NCBI RefSeq assembly: GCF_001298265.1
Contig: NZ_LGSZ01000009.1
Span: forward strand, 62,001 to 126,000
DNA length: 64,000 bases
DNA from: Allobosea vaviloviae
Lineage (GTDB): Bacteria; Pseudomonadota; Alphaproteobacteria; Rhizobiales; Beijerinckiaceae
Direction of reading: 5' to 3'
Shown piece by piece: positions 22,876 through 32,607 of this stretch (position 1 is its first letter; every line of letters begins with the position of its first letter). The notes beneath the pieces were generated by a model, which had not been told where the DNA came from, made no database searches, and saw nothing but the letters and a program-made list of their open reading frames with translations. A program made the translations under genes and the position numbers.

Positions 22876-23718
22876 CTACGGGGCGATCTTCTTCGCCTGC
22901 AAGGGAGCGCGGGCCGCACCGTCGAGGAACCGTCCTTTCAGCGCCGGCGGCGTCGCATCGTCGGCTGGAGCGAAGCCTTCCCGGGCATAGCTGGAATCGT
23001 TCCAGGCGATCACAATGTTGCGTCCGATGTCGATCGAGAAGCGTCCGGAGACGTCGTCGCCGAGATAAGGGCACTTGCCGATCAGGGCGTCATTCGAGGT
23101 GAATTGCACGATGCCTGATCGGAAGAAGTAATAGTAGTAGATCGATTGGCCCTCGGTGATTTGCCACCAGCCGAGCATCCAGTCGGGCACCGCGATCCCC
23201 TGCTGCGCACCGGCCTCGCCGAAATACAGATCGATGTCGATCCACCCGACGATCTTCTTGGGGTCGTAGTCGGTCGCACCCTTGACGCGCTTGATCATGT
23301 CGCATCCGGCCTTCTTGCCTCCTTGCCCGCCCGCCGCTCGCCAGAGCCGTTCGCCCTCGAAGTCGAGCGCGACGTCGACATGGAACGAGGCGTGGCGAAG
23401 GATGTCGCCATATTGTGGCCGGTTGCCGGCCGTCGAGAGCACCCAGGCCTGTGGCTTGCCGGCCTTCTTGACGATGCCCTCCAGGTCGAAGCCGCCCAGA
23501 TAGGTCTTCGAGCCCAGCTTTGTGCCGTACCAGCCAGTGAAGCCGTTGCATCCCGTCATGATGCCGCCACCGGCCCAGTTGTCCGTCAGGCGCTTGTGGG
23601 TCAGTCCGGTCATCTCGGCGTATTTTGCCGCGGTCGAGCCGTTTGACGTGATGACAGTCGTGCTCGACGGCAATGCGCCATCGATGATCTCACGCGCCTT
23701 ATCCCGAACCGCCGACAT
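22876..23718 (-). CDS. hypothetical protein, possible CHAP/NlpC-like fold
   Basis: A 280-residue protein (ATG 23718 chosen; 23757 is possible) directly outside the island. The pattern CNGFTGWYG near residue 56 and the later GDILRHASFHVDVALDF resemble the Cys and His positions of CHAP/NlpC-type cysteine hydrolases. The run GGQGGKKAGCDMIKR follows, as seen in bacterial proteins of that kind. A beta-rich C-terminal part (GWWQITEGQSIYYYYFFRSG) could be a binding domain. It has no signal peptide. The fold call is my inference; the function is unknown. Confidence 0.65.
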   Translation of the reverse strand: MSAVRDKAREIIDGALPSSTTVITSNGSTAAKYAEMTGLTHKRLTDNWAGGGIMTGCNGFTGWYGTKLGSKTYLGGFDLEGIVKKAGKPQAWVLSTAGNRPQYGDILRHASFHVDVALDFEGERLWRAAGGQGGKKAGCDMIKRVKGATDYDPKKIVGWIDIDLYFGEAGAQQGIAVPDWMLGWWQITEGQSIYYYYFFRSGIVQFTSNDALIGKCPYLGDDVSGRFSIDIGRNIVIAWNDSSYAREGFAPADDATPPALKGRFLDGAARAPLQAKKIAP

Positions 23719-23996
23719 GCCGATTGCTCCCTCTCCGGACGCCGAAGCGACGCTCACGAATGAACGGCGCGTGGACGACGCTAGCGGCAGGGGCGGAAGC
23801 GTTCGTCATCCGAACGGAGGAGGCTCGGCGGCGGGGGCGTCGACGACGTCGGCGAGCCCGCGGCAGCCGTCGCTCGTTTCGTCCAAAGGGATGAGCGGCG
23901 TGACCGCTTGTGCCGCGCATGGCCTTCATATAACCGAAGTCCAAGAATTGGGCCTGACGTCCAGCAAGGCCCAGCAAGGGATTTGGGAGCACCGAC

Positions 23997-24596
23997 GTGC
24001 AGGGCTTACTCCGGGTCAGCCGTGTCATCGACACGATCAACGAACAGATCGGCAAGAAGGTCGCCTGGCTGATCCTGCTGGCGGTCATCGTGGCGACCGT
24101 CAACGCCATCATCCGAAAGGTCTTCAACGTCTCGTCGAATGCCTGGCTCGAGCTGCAGTGGATGCTGTTCGGGGCCGTGTTCCTGATGTGCGCGGCCTGG
24201 ACGCTGAAGGTGAAGGAGCACATCCGAATCGACATCGTGAACAGCATGCTGCCCAAGAGCGTGCAGCGCTGGATCGACCTGATCGGCCACACGCTGTTCC
24301 TGATGCCGTTCTGCCTGCTGATGATCTACCACTCCTGGCCGTTCTTCACGCGCTCCTATGCGATCAACGAACAGTCACTCTCGGCCGGCGGCCTGCCGCA
24401 ATGGCCGGCCAAGGGGCTCGTCATCATCGGCTTCATCATGCTGGCGTTCCAGGGCGTCTCCGAGATCATCAAGCAGGTCGCGATCATGCGCGGGCATCTC
24501 GAAGACGACGAGACGCTGCGTGGCCACGCCGCCGCGGCTGAAGCCGAGGCGCATCGCCTGCTCGATGTCGCCAAGCAGCAGGGACTGGCCCCGTGA
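23997..24596 (+). CDS. dctQ: TRAP transporter small permease (DctQ-type)
   Basis: A membrane subunit of a tripartite ATP-independent periplasmic transporter, 199 residues with four helices. The family region SNAWLELQWMLFGAVFLMC is followed by LKVKEHIRIDIV. An acidic, Ala-rich cytoplasmic tail (from about 160) is longer than usual. The start is GTG 23997; the dctM gene overlaps the end by 4 nt. No dctP gene is adjacent, so the binding protein must be elsewhere. The substrate is unknown; related QM pairs carry mannitol or aromatic acids. Confidence 0.88.
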   Translation: MQGLLRVSRVIDTINEQIGKKVAWLILLAVIVATVNAIIRKVFNVSSNAWLELQWMLFGAVFLMCAAWTLKVKEHIRIDIVNSMLPKSVQRWIDLIGHTLFLMPFCLLMIYHSWPFFTRSYAINEQSLSAGGLPQWPAKGLVIIGFIMLAFQGVSEIIKQVAIMRGHLEDDETLRGHAAAAEAEAHRLLDVAKQQGLAP

Positions 24597-26407
24597 GCGA
24601 TTCCAGAGACGTCCGGACACCTGCCATGACCACCACCCGCCTGCCTCGCGTCGCTGGCCTCCTGCTTGCGCTGACCCTGATCGCTTTCTTCGGCCTGCAT
24701 ACTGGCGATGCCCATGCTGCCGGGCTCGGCGATTTCCTGCGCGTCAACATGGCGCCGGTGATGTTTGCAGCCCTCGTCCTGTTCCTGCTGCTCGGCTATC
24801 CCGTCGCCTTCGCGCTGGCCGCCAACGGCCTGCTCTTCGCCATCGTCGGCATCGAGCTCGGGCTGTTCCAGGAGAACTTCCTGCAGGCCCTGCCGGAGCG
24901 CATCTACGGCACGATGAACAACGACGTGCTGCTGGCGATCCCGTTCTTCACCTTCATGGGCCTGATCCTCGAGCGCTCGGGCATGGCGGAAGATCTGCTG
25001 GACACGATCGGCCAGCTGTTCGGGCCCGTCCGCGGCGGCCTTGCCTATGCGGTGATCTTCGTGGGCGCGCTGCTCGCTGCGACGACGGGCGTCGTCGCGG
25101 CCTCGGTGATCTCGATGGGGTTGATCTCGCTGCCGATCATGCTGCGCTACGGCTATGACCGGCGCCTCGCCTCGGGCGTCATCGCGGCGTCGGGCACGCT
25201 GGCGCAGATCATTCCGCCTTCGCTCGTCCTGATCGTGCTGGCCGACCAGCTCGGCCGTTCGGTCGGCGACATGTACGAAGGCGCTTTCATTCCCGGCCTC
25301 GTCTTGTCAGCGATGTACGCCGGCTACGTCTTTCTGGTCACGATGGTCTATCCAAAGCGGGCTCCAGGCTTGCCGCCGGACGCGCAGACGCTGCGCGATG
25401 CGGACGGCCAGACGCGGCGGCGGTCCCTGCTCGTCCTCACGATCATCTCCTTCGGCTTCGCCTATGCCTGCATGAAGCTCTTCACGAAGGTTCAGGCTGG
25501 GGCCGATTTCGTCATCCTGACGATGTCGATCGCCGTCGGCGCGTCTTTCGTGATCGCGATCCTCAACAAGATCCTGAGGCTTAACCTGCTGTCGCGCATG
25601 GCCGAACAGGTCGTGTTTGTGATGGTGCCGCCGCTGGCGCTGATCTTCCTGGTGCTGGGCACGATCTTCATCGGCGTTGCCACGCCGACCGAGGGCGGCG
25701 CCATGGGCGCCGCGGGCGCGATCCTGCTGGCCTTTGGCAAGAAGCGCATGACCTTCGACCTGCTCAAGCAGGCGACGGAGTCGACGGCAAAGCTCTCGGC
25801 CTTCGTGCTGTTCATCCTGGTCGGCGCGCGCGTGTTCTCGCTGACCTTCTACGGCGTCAACGGCCATGTCTGGGTCGAGCATCTGCTGGTCGGCCTGCCC
25901 GGCGGCGCGACCGGCTTCCTCATCGTCGTCAACGTGATGGTGTTCCTGCTCGCCTTCTTCCTCGACTTCTTCGAGCTCGCCTTCATCATCGTGCCGTTGC
26001 TCGGGCCTGCGGCCGACAAGCTCGGCATCGACCTGATCTGGTTCGGCGTCATCCTCGGCGTGAACATGCAGACCTCGTTCATGCACCCGCCCTTCGGCTT
26101 CGCGCTGTTCTTCCTGCGCTCGGTCGCGCCGAGGGACCGCTACCGCGACAAGGTGACGGGCAATATGATGGAGCCGGTGACGACCGCCCAGATCTACTGG
26201 GGCGCGGTGCCGTTCGTGGTGATCCAGTGCGTCATGGTGGCGCTGGTGGTGATCTTCCCGCAGATGGTGATGCACTACAAAGCGTCAGCGGTTCAGCTGG
26301 ATCAGAAGGCGATCGACAAGCAGTTCGACTCGATCCAGATCCCGGGCTTGGGCGGGTCCGGCGGATTGGGCGGCTTCGACCTGAACGCTCCGCCGACCTT
26401 CAAGTAG
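24593..26407 (+). CDS. dctM: TRAP transporter large permease (DctM-type)
   Basis: The transport subunit, 604 residues, longer than the usual about 430. It has an N-terminal extension with a hydrophobic segment (13-42), and the core begins near VMFAALVLFLLLGYPVAFAL. Family stretches include NDVLLAIPFFTFMGLILERS, TGVVAASVISMGLISLP, SGTLAQIIPPSLVLIVLADQ and GVATPTEGGAMGAAGA. A loop of about 80 residues between helices (YPKRAPGLPP...) adds to the length, and the C-terminus is Gly-rich. GTG 24593 overlaps dctQ. A strong terminator follows. Confidence 0.9.
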   Translation: MSDSRDVRTPAMTTTRLPRVAGLLLALTLIAFFGLHTGDAHAAGLGDFLRVNMAPVMFAALVLFLLLGYPVAFALAANGLLFAIVGIELGLFQENFLQALPERIYGTMNNDVLLAIPFFTFMGLILERSGMAEDLLDTIGQLFGPVRGGLAYAVIFVGALLAATTGVVAASVISMGLISLPIMLRYGYDRRLASGVIAASGTLAQIIPPSLVLIVLADQLGRSVGDMYEGAFIPGLVLSAMYAGYVFLVTMVYPKRAPGLPPDAQTLRDADGQTRRRSLLVLTIISFGFAYACMKLFTKVQAGADFVILTMSIAVGASFVIAILNKILRLNLLSRMAEQVVFVMVPPLALIFLVLGTIFIGVATPTEGGAMGAAGAILLAFGKKRMTFDLLKQATESTAKLSAFVLFILVGARVFSLTFYGVNGHVWVEHLLVGLPGGATGFLIVVNVMVFLLAFFLDFFELAFIIVPLLGPAADKLGIDLIWFGVILGVNMQTSFMHPPFGFALFFLRSVAPRDRYRDKVTGNMMEPVTTAQIYWGAVPFVVIQCVMVALVVIFPQMVMHYKASAVQLDQKAIDKQFDSIQIPGLGGSGGLGGFDLNAPPTFK

Positions 26408-26430
26408 CGGCGCACACGGCTTTGACGACA

Positions 26431-26467
26431 CAAGACGCCGGCCCTTGGGCCGGCGTCTTGTTTTTTT
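26431..26467 (+). terminator. rho-independent terminator after dctM
   Basis: A perfect 14-bp stem, CAAGACGCCGGCCC (26431-26444) and GGGCCGGCGTCTTG (26447-26460), with a TT loop and seven T (26461-26467), located 23 nt after the dctM stop codon. It is the clearest intrinsic terminator in the window. Confidence 0.95.
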
Positions 26468-26545
26468 GGGGCAGACGGGACAGTGGCCGCATCAGCGGAC
26501 CTTTGCCGACCCTGTCGCGTTGATCCTCGAACGGAGGAACGACGT

Positions 26546-26800
26546 ATGACTGATCTGACCATGGACCCAGCCGGAGCCGGCGGCGCGCCGACGATGCCAA
26601 ACCCGCCGCAGGAAGCGCCGCCCCTGACGCCGACGGAGGTGCCACCTGCGCCGCCGGTCGAGATGCCGCCAGACGAAGCACCGCAGGGCATCCCGACCGA
26701 GCCGCCGCCCGAGCTGCCTCCCAACGCACCCCCTGAAGCGCCGCCGGCAACGCCTTACGACATGCCGCCCGACCGCGGCCCGCGCGAGCCGCTGGAGTAG
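26546..26800 (+). CDS. proline-rich small protein
   Basis: An 84-residue protein almost wholly of Pro, Glu, Ala and Met repeats (PPxxxPP with acidic residues, e.g. EVPPAPPVEMPP and TEPPPELPPNAPPE). It is acidic and must be disordered. ATG 26546 has GGAGG about 8 nt upstream, which supports real translation. It has no signal peptide or membrane segment. The function is unknown; similar short Pro-rich genes occur in Hyphomicrobiales. Confidence 0.6.
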   Translation: MTDLTMDPAGAGGAPTMPNPPQEAPPLTPTEVPPAPPVEMPPDEAPQGIPTEPPPELPPNAPPEAPPATPYDMPPDRGPREPLE

Positions 26801-26821
26801 GCGGGACTGGGAGCAGCGGGC

Positions 26822-28210
26822 TCAGACCGGCGGAGCGTTGCCGCTGCCGATGTCCCAGTAGAGCCCCGCCATCAAGCCCAGTGCCTCGCGCGCAATCGCG
26901 GTGGGCATGTGCTCGTCGGGCGCATGCTGCGAGCAGCCGGGGTAGGAGTGCGGCACCCAGATCGTCCGAAGGCCGAGAATCTCGGCGAAGATGTCGTTGG
27001 GCAGGGAGCCACCGAGATTGGGCAGCAGCGCGGGCTTCTTGTTGGTGCTGCCCGCGATCGAGTCGACCGCAAACGCGACCCAAGGATCCTCCGGGTCGAG
27101 CCGCGTCGCGCCGAAGCGCTCGGCGCCGGGCATGATGATCTCGACCATGGGGAAGCCGTGGCGATCGAGATGGCGGCGCAGCGCGGGGACGACGTCCTTC
27201 GGCTCGATGCCGACGACGAAGCGCAATGCGCAGCGCGCCCATGCGCTCGGCGGCACCGCATTGACCGGCGTCTCGGGCACGCCTGCCTTCATCGCCAGGA
27301 CGTCGAAGGAGCACCAGCCGAAGACCTGCTCGGCCGGCGACAGGCCGGGCTCGCCCCAATCGGGATCGATCCGGGGGCCATCGGGGCCGCCGTCGACGAC
27401 GCAGTCGGCGACGGCCTCGCGCACGGCGCGGGGCAATTCCTTCGGCACCCATTCATGGATGCGGATCTGGCCGGTGGGGGAGGTGATCGAGGCGATCGCA
27501 TGAGCGAGCTGGATCGCCGGATCGGAGAGGATGCCGCCCCAATTGCCGGAATGGTGCCCGCCTTCGCGGGCGACGATCTGGAGGTCGAAGGTGATGACGC
27601 CACGCGCACCGAGGAAGACCGTGGGGCGCTCGGCATTCAGGCGCGGTCCGTCGGAGGCGATCAGGACGTCCGAGCGGAACAGCTCGGCCTCGTCGGCACA
27701 GAGCTCGCGCAGGCCCGGCGAGCCGGATTCCTCGCCCATCTCGATCAGGTATTTGGCGTTGAAGCCGAGCTTGCCGCGTGATTCAAGAACGGCGCGCAAG
27801 GCATTGATGTTGATGACGTGCTGGCCCTTGTTGTCGACCACGCCGCGGCCATACCAGCAGTCGCCGCGCTCCGTCAGCGTCCAGGGCGAGAGACCCTCGC
27901 TCCACTGCGCATCCAGCCCGCGAATGACGTCGCCATGGCCGTAGCCGAAGATCGTGGGCAGGCTTTCGTCCTCGATACGCTGGGCAAAGAGGAAGGGACC
28001 CTTGGCTTTCGGATGGGTCAGGATACGGCATTCGAAGCCGAGGCTTTCGAAGAGCGGGCGCATCTCGCTGTCTAGATAATCGACGAGGACCGGCGCGCGG
28101 TCCGGGTTCTGGCTTTCTGTCGGCATCGCGATGAGCCGCGCCAGGTCGCGCTTGAAGGCGCCGGTGTCGAAATAGTCCTGGGCATGCGCGATGGCCTGGG
28201 CGCGGGTCAT
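26822..28210 (-). CDS. M20-family metallopeptidase/deacylase
   Basis: A cytoplasmic two-zinc hydrolase of the M20 family, acting on dipeptides or N-acyl amino acids; 462 residues. The metal and catalytic motifs are in order: GYGHGDVIRG (His and Asp), GRGVVDNKGQ (bridging Asp), GEESGSPGL (catalytic and metal Glu), and a late His in WVPHSYPGCSQHAPDEH. The dimerisation domain lies between about 200 and 330. The start is ATG 28210. It is transcribed opposite to the SNF2 gene. The exact substrate cannot be told. Confidence 0.88.
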   Translation of the reverse strand: MTRAQAIAHAQDYFDTGAFKRDLARLIAMPTESQNPDRAPVLVDYLDSEMRPLFESLGFECRILTHPKAKGPFLFAQRIEDESLPTIFGYGHGDVIRGLDAQWSEGLSPWTLTERGDCWYGRGVVDNKGQHVININALRAVLESRGKLGFNAKYLIEMGEESGSPGLRELCADEAELFRSDVLIASDGPRLNAERPTVFLGARGVITFDLQIVAREGGHHSGNWGGILSDPAIQLAHAIASITSPTGQIRIHEWVPKELPRAVREAVADCVVDGGPDGPRIDPDWGEPGLSPAEQVFGWCSFDVLAMKAGVPETPVNAVPPSAWARCALRFVVGIEPKDVVPALRRHLDRHGFPMVEIIMPGAERFGATRLDPEDPWVAFAVDSIAGSTNKKPALLPNLGGSLPNDIFAEILGLRTIWVPHSYPGCSQHAPDEHMPTAIAREALGLMAGLYWDIGSGNAPPV

Positions 28211-28333
28211 GGAAGCTCGCTATCTGTCTTGCGTTGGGGAGAGGGCTGGATCGTTGCCGATCGCACCTGCCATTGATACTGCCATGCGCATGCACGGATC
28301 GGCCACAGGATACGGCGCGCAGGGGATGCGCGC

Positions 28334-29755
28334 ATGATGACGGGCGAGGCCGGCCTGATGGTGCCGCATGCGCACCAGACCGTGGCTGCGGATGCGATCC
28401 TGGCGGCGCGAGCGGCCGGTGCGCCGGGCTTCCTGCTTGGGGACCTGACGGGGCTCGGCAAGACGCTCTCGGCCTGGCTCGCGCTCTCGGCGATGCAAGA
28501 GCAGGAGATCCTGGTGATCTGCCCGAAGGGCGCGATCCCGCAATGGCGGCGGACGATGGCGCTGTCGGGGCTGCCGGCGAAGCGCGTGACGCTGATGAAT
28601 TTCGAGAAGACCAAGTCGCTCTTGGCGCCGCCCGCGGATTCCAAGAAGCGTTCGGTCCGGGCGAAGAACAACGAGCTTGCCAAGCTCGGTACGCCCAAGC
28701 GCCTCTGGCCGCTGGTGGTGATCGACGAGGCGCACCGCATCCGCAATCCGAACTCGCAGCAGGGCATGGTCTGCCGGCAGATGGCGGCCGCGGCCAGCTT
28801 CACGATCTATATGAGCGCCACCGCCGGCCAGTCGCCGCATGAGCTGTCCTATCTCGGGCCCATGCTGGCGCGGGCGGCCGGCATGCCGAGCGCCGATCTC
28901 GACGGATTCCGGGTGTTGATGAAGCAGCTCCGGATCGGCCGGGCCAAGGGGCGCTGGAAGAACTGGAGCTGGGAGCCCAACGAGGCCGACCGCAAGGTGA
29001 TGGCGGACCTGCTCTATCGCGGTGCAAGGGCCATCGGCCTGCGGCGGCGGCCGGAGGAGATCGCCGGCTGGCCCGAGGTCCAGCGCGAACTGGCTCCCGT
29101 CTCGCTCGATGTCGCCGCGCGCAAGCTCTACGACGCGACCTGGCGTGAGTTCCGCCGCGAGCTCGGACTGGCCGGCGGCTCGACGCGCAAGCCGCAGGGC
29201 TGGGCGGCTGATCTGCGCTTTCGCCAGAAGGCGAGCCTGCTGCGGATACCCGGCACGGTCGATTTTTGCGATGATCTGCTCGGGAATGACGAGCAGGTGG
29301 CGGTTTCCGTCGCCTTCCTCGAAACCAGCGCGATGCTGGCCGAGTCGCTGCGCGGGCGGGGCTGGCGCGTCGGCGAAATCAATGGCGAGCGCTCGGGCAC
29401 CGTCAACGAGGAGACGCGGATCGCTTTCCAGACCGGGCAGCTCGACGCGGTGATCTTCACCGTCACCGAATCGATCTCGCTGCATCGGGGCGAGATGCCG
29501 GGCGGCGAGCGCGAGCGGTCGCTGGTGGTCCACGACATGCGCCACAGCGCGATCCAGCTCCAGCAGATCGAGGGCCGCTGTCACCGCGACGGCCAGCACG
29601 CGACGATCTTCTACGCCTATGCCGAGGATACGGTGGAGGAGGCGGTGGCTGGCACCGTGATCGCGCGCATGGCGGCGATGGAGGGGTTGGCGGGCGACGA
29701 TACGCGGCTGCTGGAGGCGATCGCCGGGGTCGTCGAGGCGCGGGCTGCGGCCTGA
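28334..29755 (+). CDS. SNF2-like helicase, phage type
   Basis: A 473-residue superfamily-2 ATPase. Motif I is LGDLTGLGKTLSAW (about 34-47) and motif II is VVIDEAHRIRN (about 132-142). Motif III is MSATAGQSP and motif VI is QLQQIEGRCHRDGQHATIF. Length and layout, with no extra DNA-binding domains, match the compact SNF2 helicases of tailed phages rather than RapA- or HepA-type chromosomal proteins. No other phage gene is next to it. Probably a domesticated phage gene or a DNA-repair/defence ATPase; the role is not known. Confidence 0.8.
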   Translation: MMTGEAGLMVPHAHQTVAADAILAARAAGAPGFLLGDLTGLGKTLSAWLALSAMQEQEILVICPKGAIPQWRRTMALSGLPAKRVTLMNFEKTKSLLAPPADSKKRSVRAKNNELAKLGTPKRLWPLVVIDEAHRIRNPNSQQGMVCRQMAAAASFTIYMSATAGQSPHELSYLGPMLARAAGMPSADLDGFRVLMKQLRIGRAKGRWKNWSWEPNEADRKVMADLLYRGARAIGLRRRPEEIAGWPEVQRELAPVSLDVAARKLYDATWREFRRELGLAGGSTRKPQGWAADLRFRQKASLLRIPGTVDFCDDLLGNDEQVAVSVAFLETSAMLAESLRGRGWRVGEINGERSGTVNEETRIAFQTGQLDAVIFTVTESISLHRGEMPGGERERSLVVHDMRHSAIQLQQIEGRCHRDGQHATIFYAYAEDTVEEAVAGTVIARMAAMEGLAGDDTRLLEAIAGVVEARAAA

Positions 29756-29830
29756 GAGCGGGAACAAGCACGGCGATCTCCGGTTCAGTCTCTCGGCCCG
29801 ACTAGCGGCCAACAGCCTGAAAGTTCACCG

Positions 29831-32458
29831 ATGCCGGATGCGCCGCAGCGCCGCGAAACCCCTCTCGCCACCTCGTCCGACGTGCCGCGTGCGACCTATC
29901 GCCTGCAGTTCCACAAGGACTTCCCGTTTTCGGCTGGCCGCGATCTTGCGCCCTATCTCGCGGAACTCGGCATCAGCCATGTGTATGCCTCGCCGATCCT
30001 GACCGCGCGGGCGGGCTCAATCCATGGCTACGACGTCGTCGATTACGATGCGATCAATCCCGAGCTCGGCGGGGAGGCCGCGTTCGAGCAGATGGCGGCT
30101 GCGCTGCGGGGGCAGGGCATCGGCATCATCCTCGACATCGTGCCCAACCACATGGCCGTCGGCGGCAGCGACAACAGGCTCTGGCTCGACCTGCTGAAGC
30201 ACGGCCGCAACAGCGCCTATGCCGACTGGTTCGACGTCGATTTCGAAACGCCTGATCCACAGCTCACTGGGAAGGTGCATGCGCCTTTCCTGGGCGAGCC
30301 CTATCGGGAGGTGCTGGCGTCCGGCGCCCTGTCGCTGGTCATCCATGATGGCGGCTATGCCGTCTCCTATGGCGAGCATCTCTTCCCGATCCGCCCGGAA
30401 GACCAGGCCGAGATCGCGGCCGCCGGGGTCGATGCCTTCCGCGATGCAGACCGCCTCGATGCCTTGCTCTCGCGCCAGAACTTCGTGCTCGACTGGTGGC
30501 GCAATGCCGGCGACCGGATTAACTGGCGCCGCTTTTTCGACGTCACCCAGCTCGCCGCCGTCCGGATGGAGGAGCCTGCAGCCTTCGCAGCCCAGCATGC
30601 CGTGGCGCTGGGGCTCTACCGGGACGGGCTGATCGAGGGCCTGCGGATCGACCACATCGACGGGCTGGCCGATCCGGCGGCGTATTGCGCCAATTTGCGT
30701 CGCCATCTCGACACCCTCCAGCGGCAGCGTCCGGAAGGGCTAAGGGAAAGCCGCGCCTTGCTGCTCGTCGAAAAGATACTGGCTCCGGGCGAGCGGCTGC
30801 CCGGCGGTTGGGATGTCGACGGTTCGACCGGCTACGATTTCATGGACCAGGTCTCGGCGCTCCAGCACGACCCTGCTGCGTCGGGATCGCTTTCGGCTCA
30901 TTGGGCGGTGCTCAGCGGGCGGCCGCGTGATTTCCATCCCGAAGAGGAAATGGCACGCCACGAAGTGCTATCGCATGCCTTCGACGGTCAACGCGAGCGG
31001 CTGGTCGATGCCCTCGAGGAAGCCGGCGCCGCGCAGCGCGACGCCGAGGGTCTGACCCGATCGGCCCTGCGGCGCGCTGTCACCGCCCTGACCGCGCAGA
31101 TGCGGGCCTATCGCAGCTATGCCACGGGGCGCGACGACGGGGTAGGAGCCGGAGAGGCGGTGCAGGCAGCGCTCACCGCGGCTCTGTCGGGCCCTGTCGC
31201 GGATGCGCCTGCCCTGCGTTTCGTGGCCTCTGTCATCGCGGGCGAAGGCGCAGAAACGCAACGGCCTGCACGGATCACCGCGATCCGGCGCTTCAACCAG
31301 CTCGCGGCACCGCTTGCCGCCAAGGCTGTGGAGGACACCGCATTCTATCGCTACGGTCGACTGCTCTCGCGCAACGATGTCGGCTTCGATGCGCAGCGGC
31401 TCGGGATGGGGCCGGACGCGTTTCATGCCCTGATGCGCCAGCGCGCCGATGGAGCGCCCGACAGCATGCTGGCGACGGCGACCCATGATCACAAGCGCGG
31501 CGAGGATGTGCGCGCGCGACTGGCTGTGCTGAGCGAGATTCCCCGGGAGTGGATGGCGGCAACGCAGCGCTGGCGCCAGCTGGCCGAGCCCATCCGGCCC
31601 GACGGTCTCGACCCGGCCGACGAGCATATGTTCCAGCAGATGCTGATCGGCGCCTGGCCGCTCGGGCTCGCAGCCGACGATGCTGCAGGGCTCGACCAAC
31701 TGGCCGGCCGTCTCGGAGGCTGGTGGCGCAAGGCGTTGCGCGAGGGCAAGCTGCGCTCGAGCTGGGCTGCGCCGAACGAGGGCTATGAGGAACAGGCGCT
31801 GCAGTTCGCCACGGATGCCTTGAATCCTGCCAAGGCCGGAGATTTCCTGCGCGCCGTGGCCGCATTTGTCGGACGCATCGAGCGGCCGGGCGCGCTGAAC
31901 GGGCTCGTGCAAATGGCACTGCGCTGCACGGCGCCGGGCTTTCCCGACAGCTATCAAGGTACGGAATTCTGGGATTTCAGCCTGGTCGATCCCGACAACC
32001 GCCGGCCCGTCGATTTCGCCGCGCGCAAGATCGCTCTGGCGCAGCATCTCTCGCTCGATCTCCTGACGGAGAGCTGGCGCGACGGACGCATCAAGCAGGC
32101 GCTGCTGCGCAAGCTGCTGCGGTTCCGCCAGAGCGCACCGGCGCTGTTCGCGCAGGGCAGCTACGAGCCGCTGGAGGTCGAAGGTGCGCAAGCGGAGAAC
32201 GCGCTCGCCTTCCTGCGGCGGGATGGCGATGCGGCCATGCTGGTCGTCGTCGCACGCTGCTGCGCCGAGGGCATGGGAGAGGGCGACGGACTGGTTCCCG
32301 GCGGCCACTGGTGGGGCGATACGCATGTCGCGCTGCCCGAAGCTGTCCGGCTGGGAGAGGCGGTGATCGGCCCCGAGATGCAGGGGCAGGGCGGACTTGC
32401 GGTCGGCGCCGCACTTCCGATCGTGCCGGTCGGGGTCTGGGCGCTCGAACGCGGCTGA
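29831..32458 (+). CDS. treY: maltooligosyltrehalose synthase
   Basis: TreY converts the reducing-end maltose unit of an alpha-1,4-glucan into a trehalosyl unit, the first step of glycogen-derived trehalose. This 875-residue GH13 protein has a conserved start ATYRLQFHKDFPF, GISHVYASPILTARAGSIHG, the catalytic region GLRIDHIDGLADPAAYC, LLVEKIL (Glu) and the late ATHDHKRGEDVRARL. The partner TreZ, which releases trehalose, is not in the window. The gene faces malQ, with a palindromic repeat between the two stop codons. Confidence 0.94.
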   Translation: MPDAPQRRETPLATSSDVPRATYRLQFHKDFPFSAGRDLAPYLAELGISHVYASPILTARAGSIHGYDVVDYDAINPELGGEAAFEQMAAALRGQGIGIILDIVPNHMAVGGSDNRLWLDLLKHGRNSAYADWFDVDFETPDPQLTGKVHAPFLGEPYREVLASGALSLVIHDGGYAVSYGEHLFPIRPEDQAEIAAAGVDAFRDADRLDALLSRQNFVLDWWRNAGDRINWRRFFDVTQLAAVRMEEPAAFAAQHAVALGLYRDGLIEGLRIDHIDGLADPAAYCANLRRHLDTLQRQRPEGLRESRALLLVEKILAPGERLPGGWDVDGSTGYDFMDQVSALQHDPAASGSLSAHWAVLSGRPRDFHPEEEMARHEVLSHAFDGQRERLVDALEEAGAAQRDAEGLTRSALRRAVTALTAQMRAYRSYATGRDDGVGAGEAVQAALTAALSGPVADAPALRFVASVIAGEGAETQRPARITAIRRFNQLAAPLAAKAVEDTAFYRYGRLLSRNDVGFDAQRLGMGPDAFHALMRQRADGAPDSMLATATHDHKRGEDVRARLAVLSEIPREWMAATQRWRQLAEPIRPDGLDPADEHMFQQMLIGAWPLGLAADDAAGLDQLAGRLGGWWRKALREGKLRSSWAAPNEGYEEQALQFATDALNPAKAGDFLRAVAAFVGRIERPGALNGLVQMALRCTAPGFPDSYQGTEFWDFSLVDPDNRRPVDFAARKIALAQHLSLDLLTESWRDGRIKQALLRKLLRFRQSAPALFAQGSYEPLEVEGAQAENALAFLRRDGDAAMLVVVARCCAEGMGEGDGLVPGGHWWGDTHVALPEAVRLGEAVIGPEMQGQGGLAVGAALPIVPVGVWALERG

Positions 32459-32483
32459 TCGCTTTCACGCCCGAACCTCCGCC

Positions 32484-32580
32484 GTCATCCCGGGCTTGAC
32501 CCGGGATCCATTCCGGAACCTCACCGATCAGTGCTCCGGAATGGATCCCGGATTTCCGCTGCGCTTGCGTCCGGGATGAC
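32484..32580. repeat. dispersed palindromic repeat, copy 2 (cccggg subtype)
   Basis: gtcatcccgggcttgacccgggatccattccgg at the left is mirrored by ccggaatggatcccgg and ccgggatgac at the right. It lies between the convergent treY and malQ genes, where it could end both transcripts. Confidence 0.85.
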
Positions 32581-32607
32581 GGCGCGTTTGCGAGCGATGC
32601 AGCAGGG

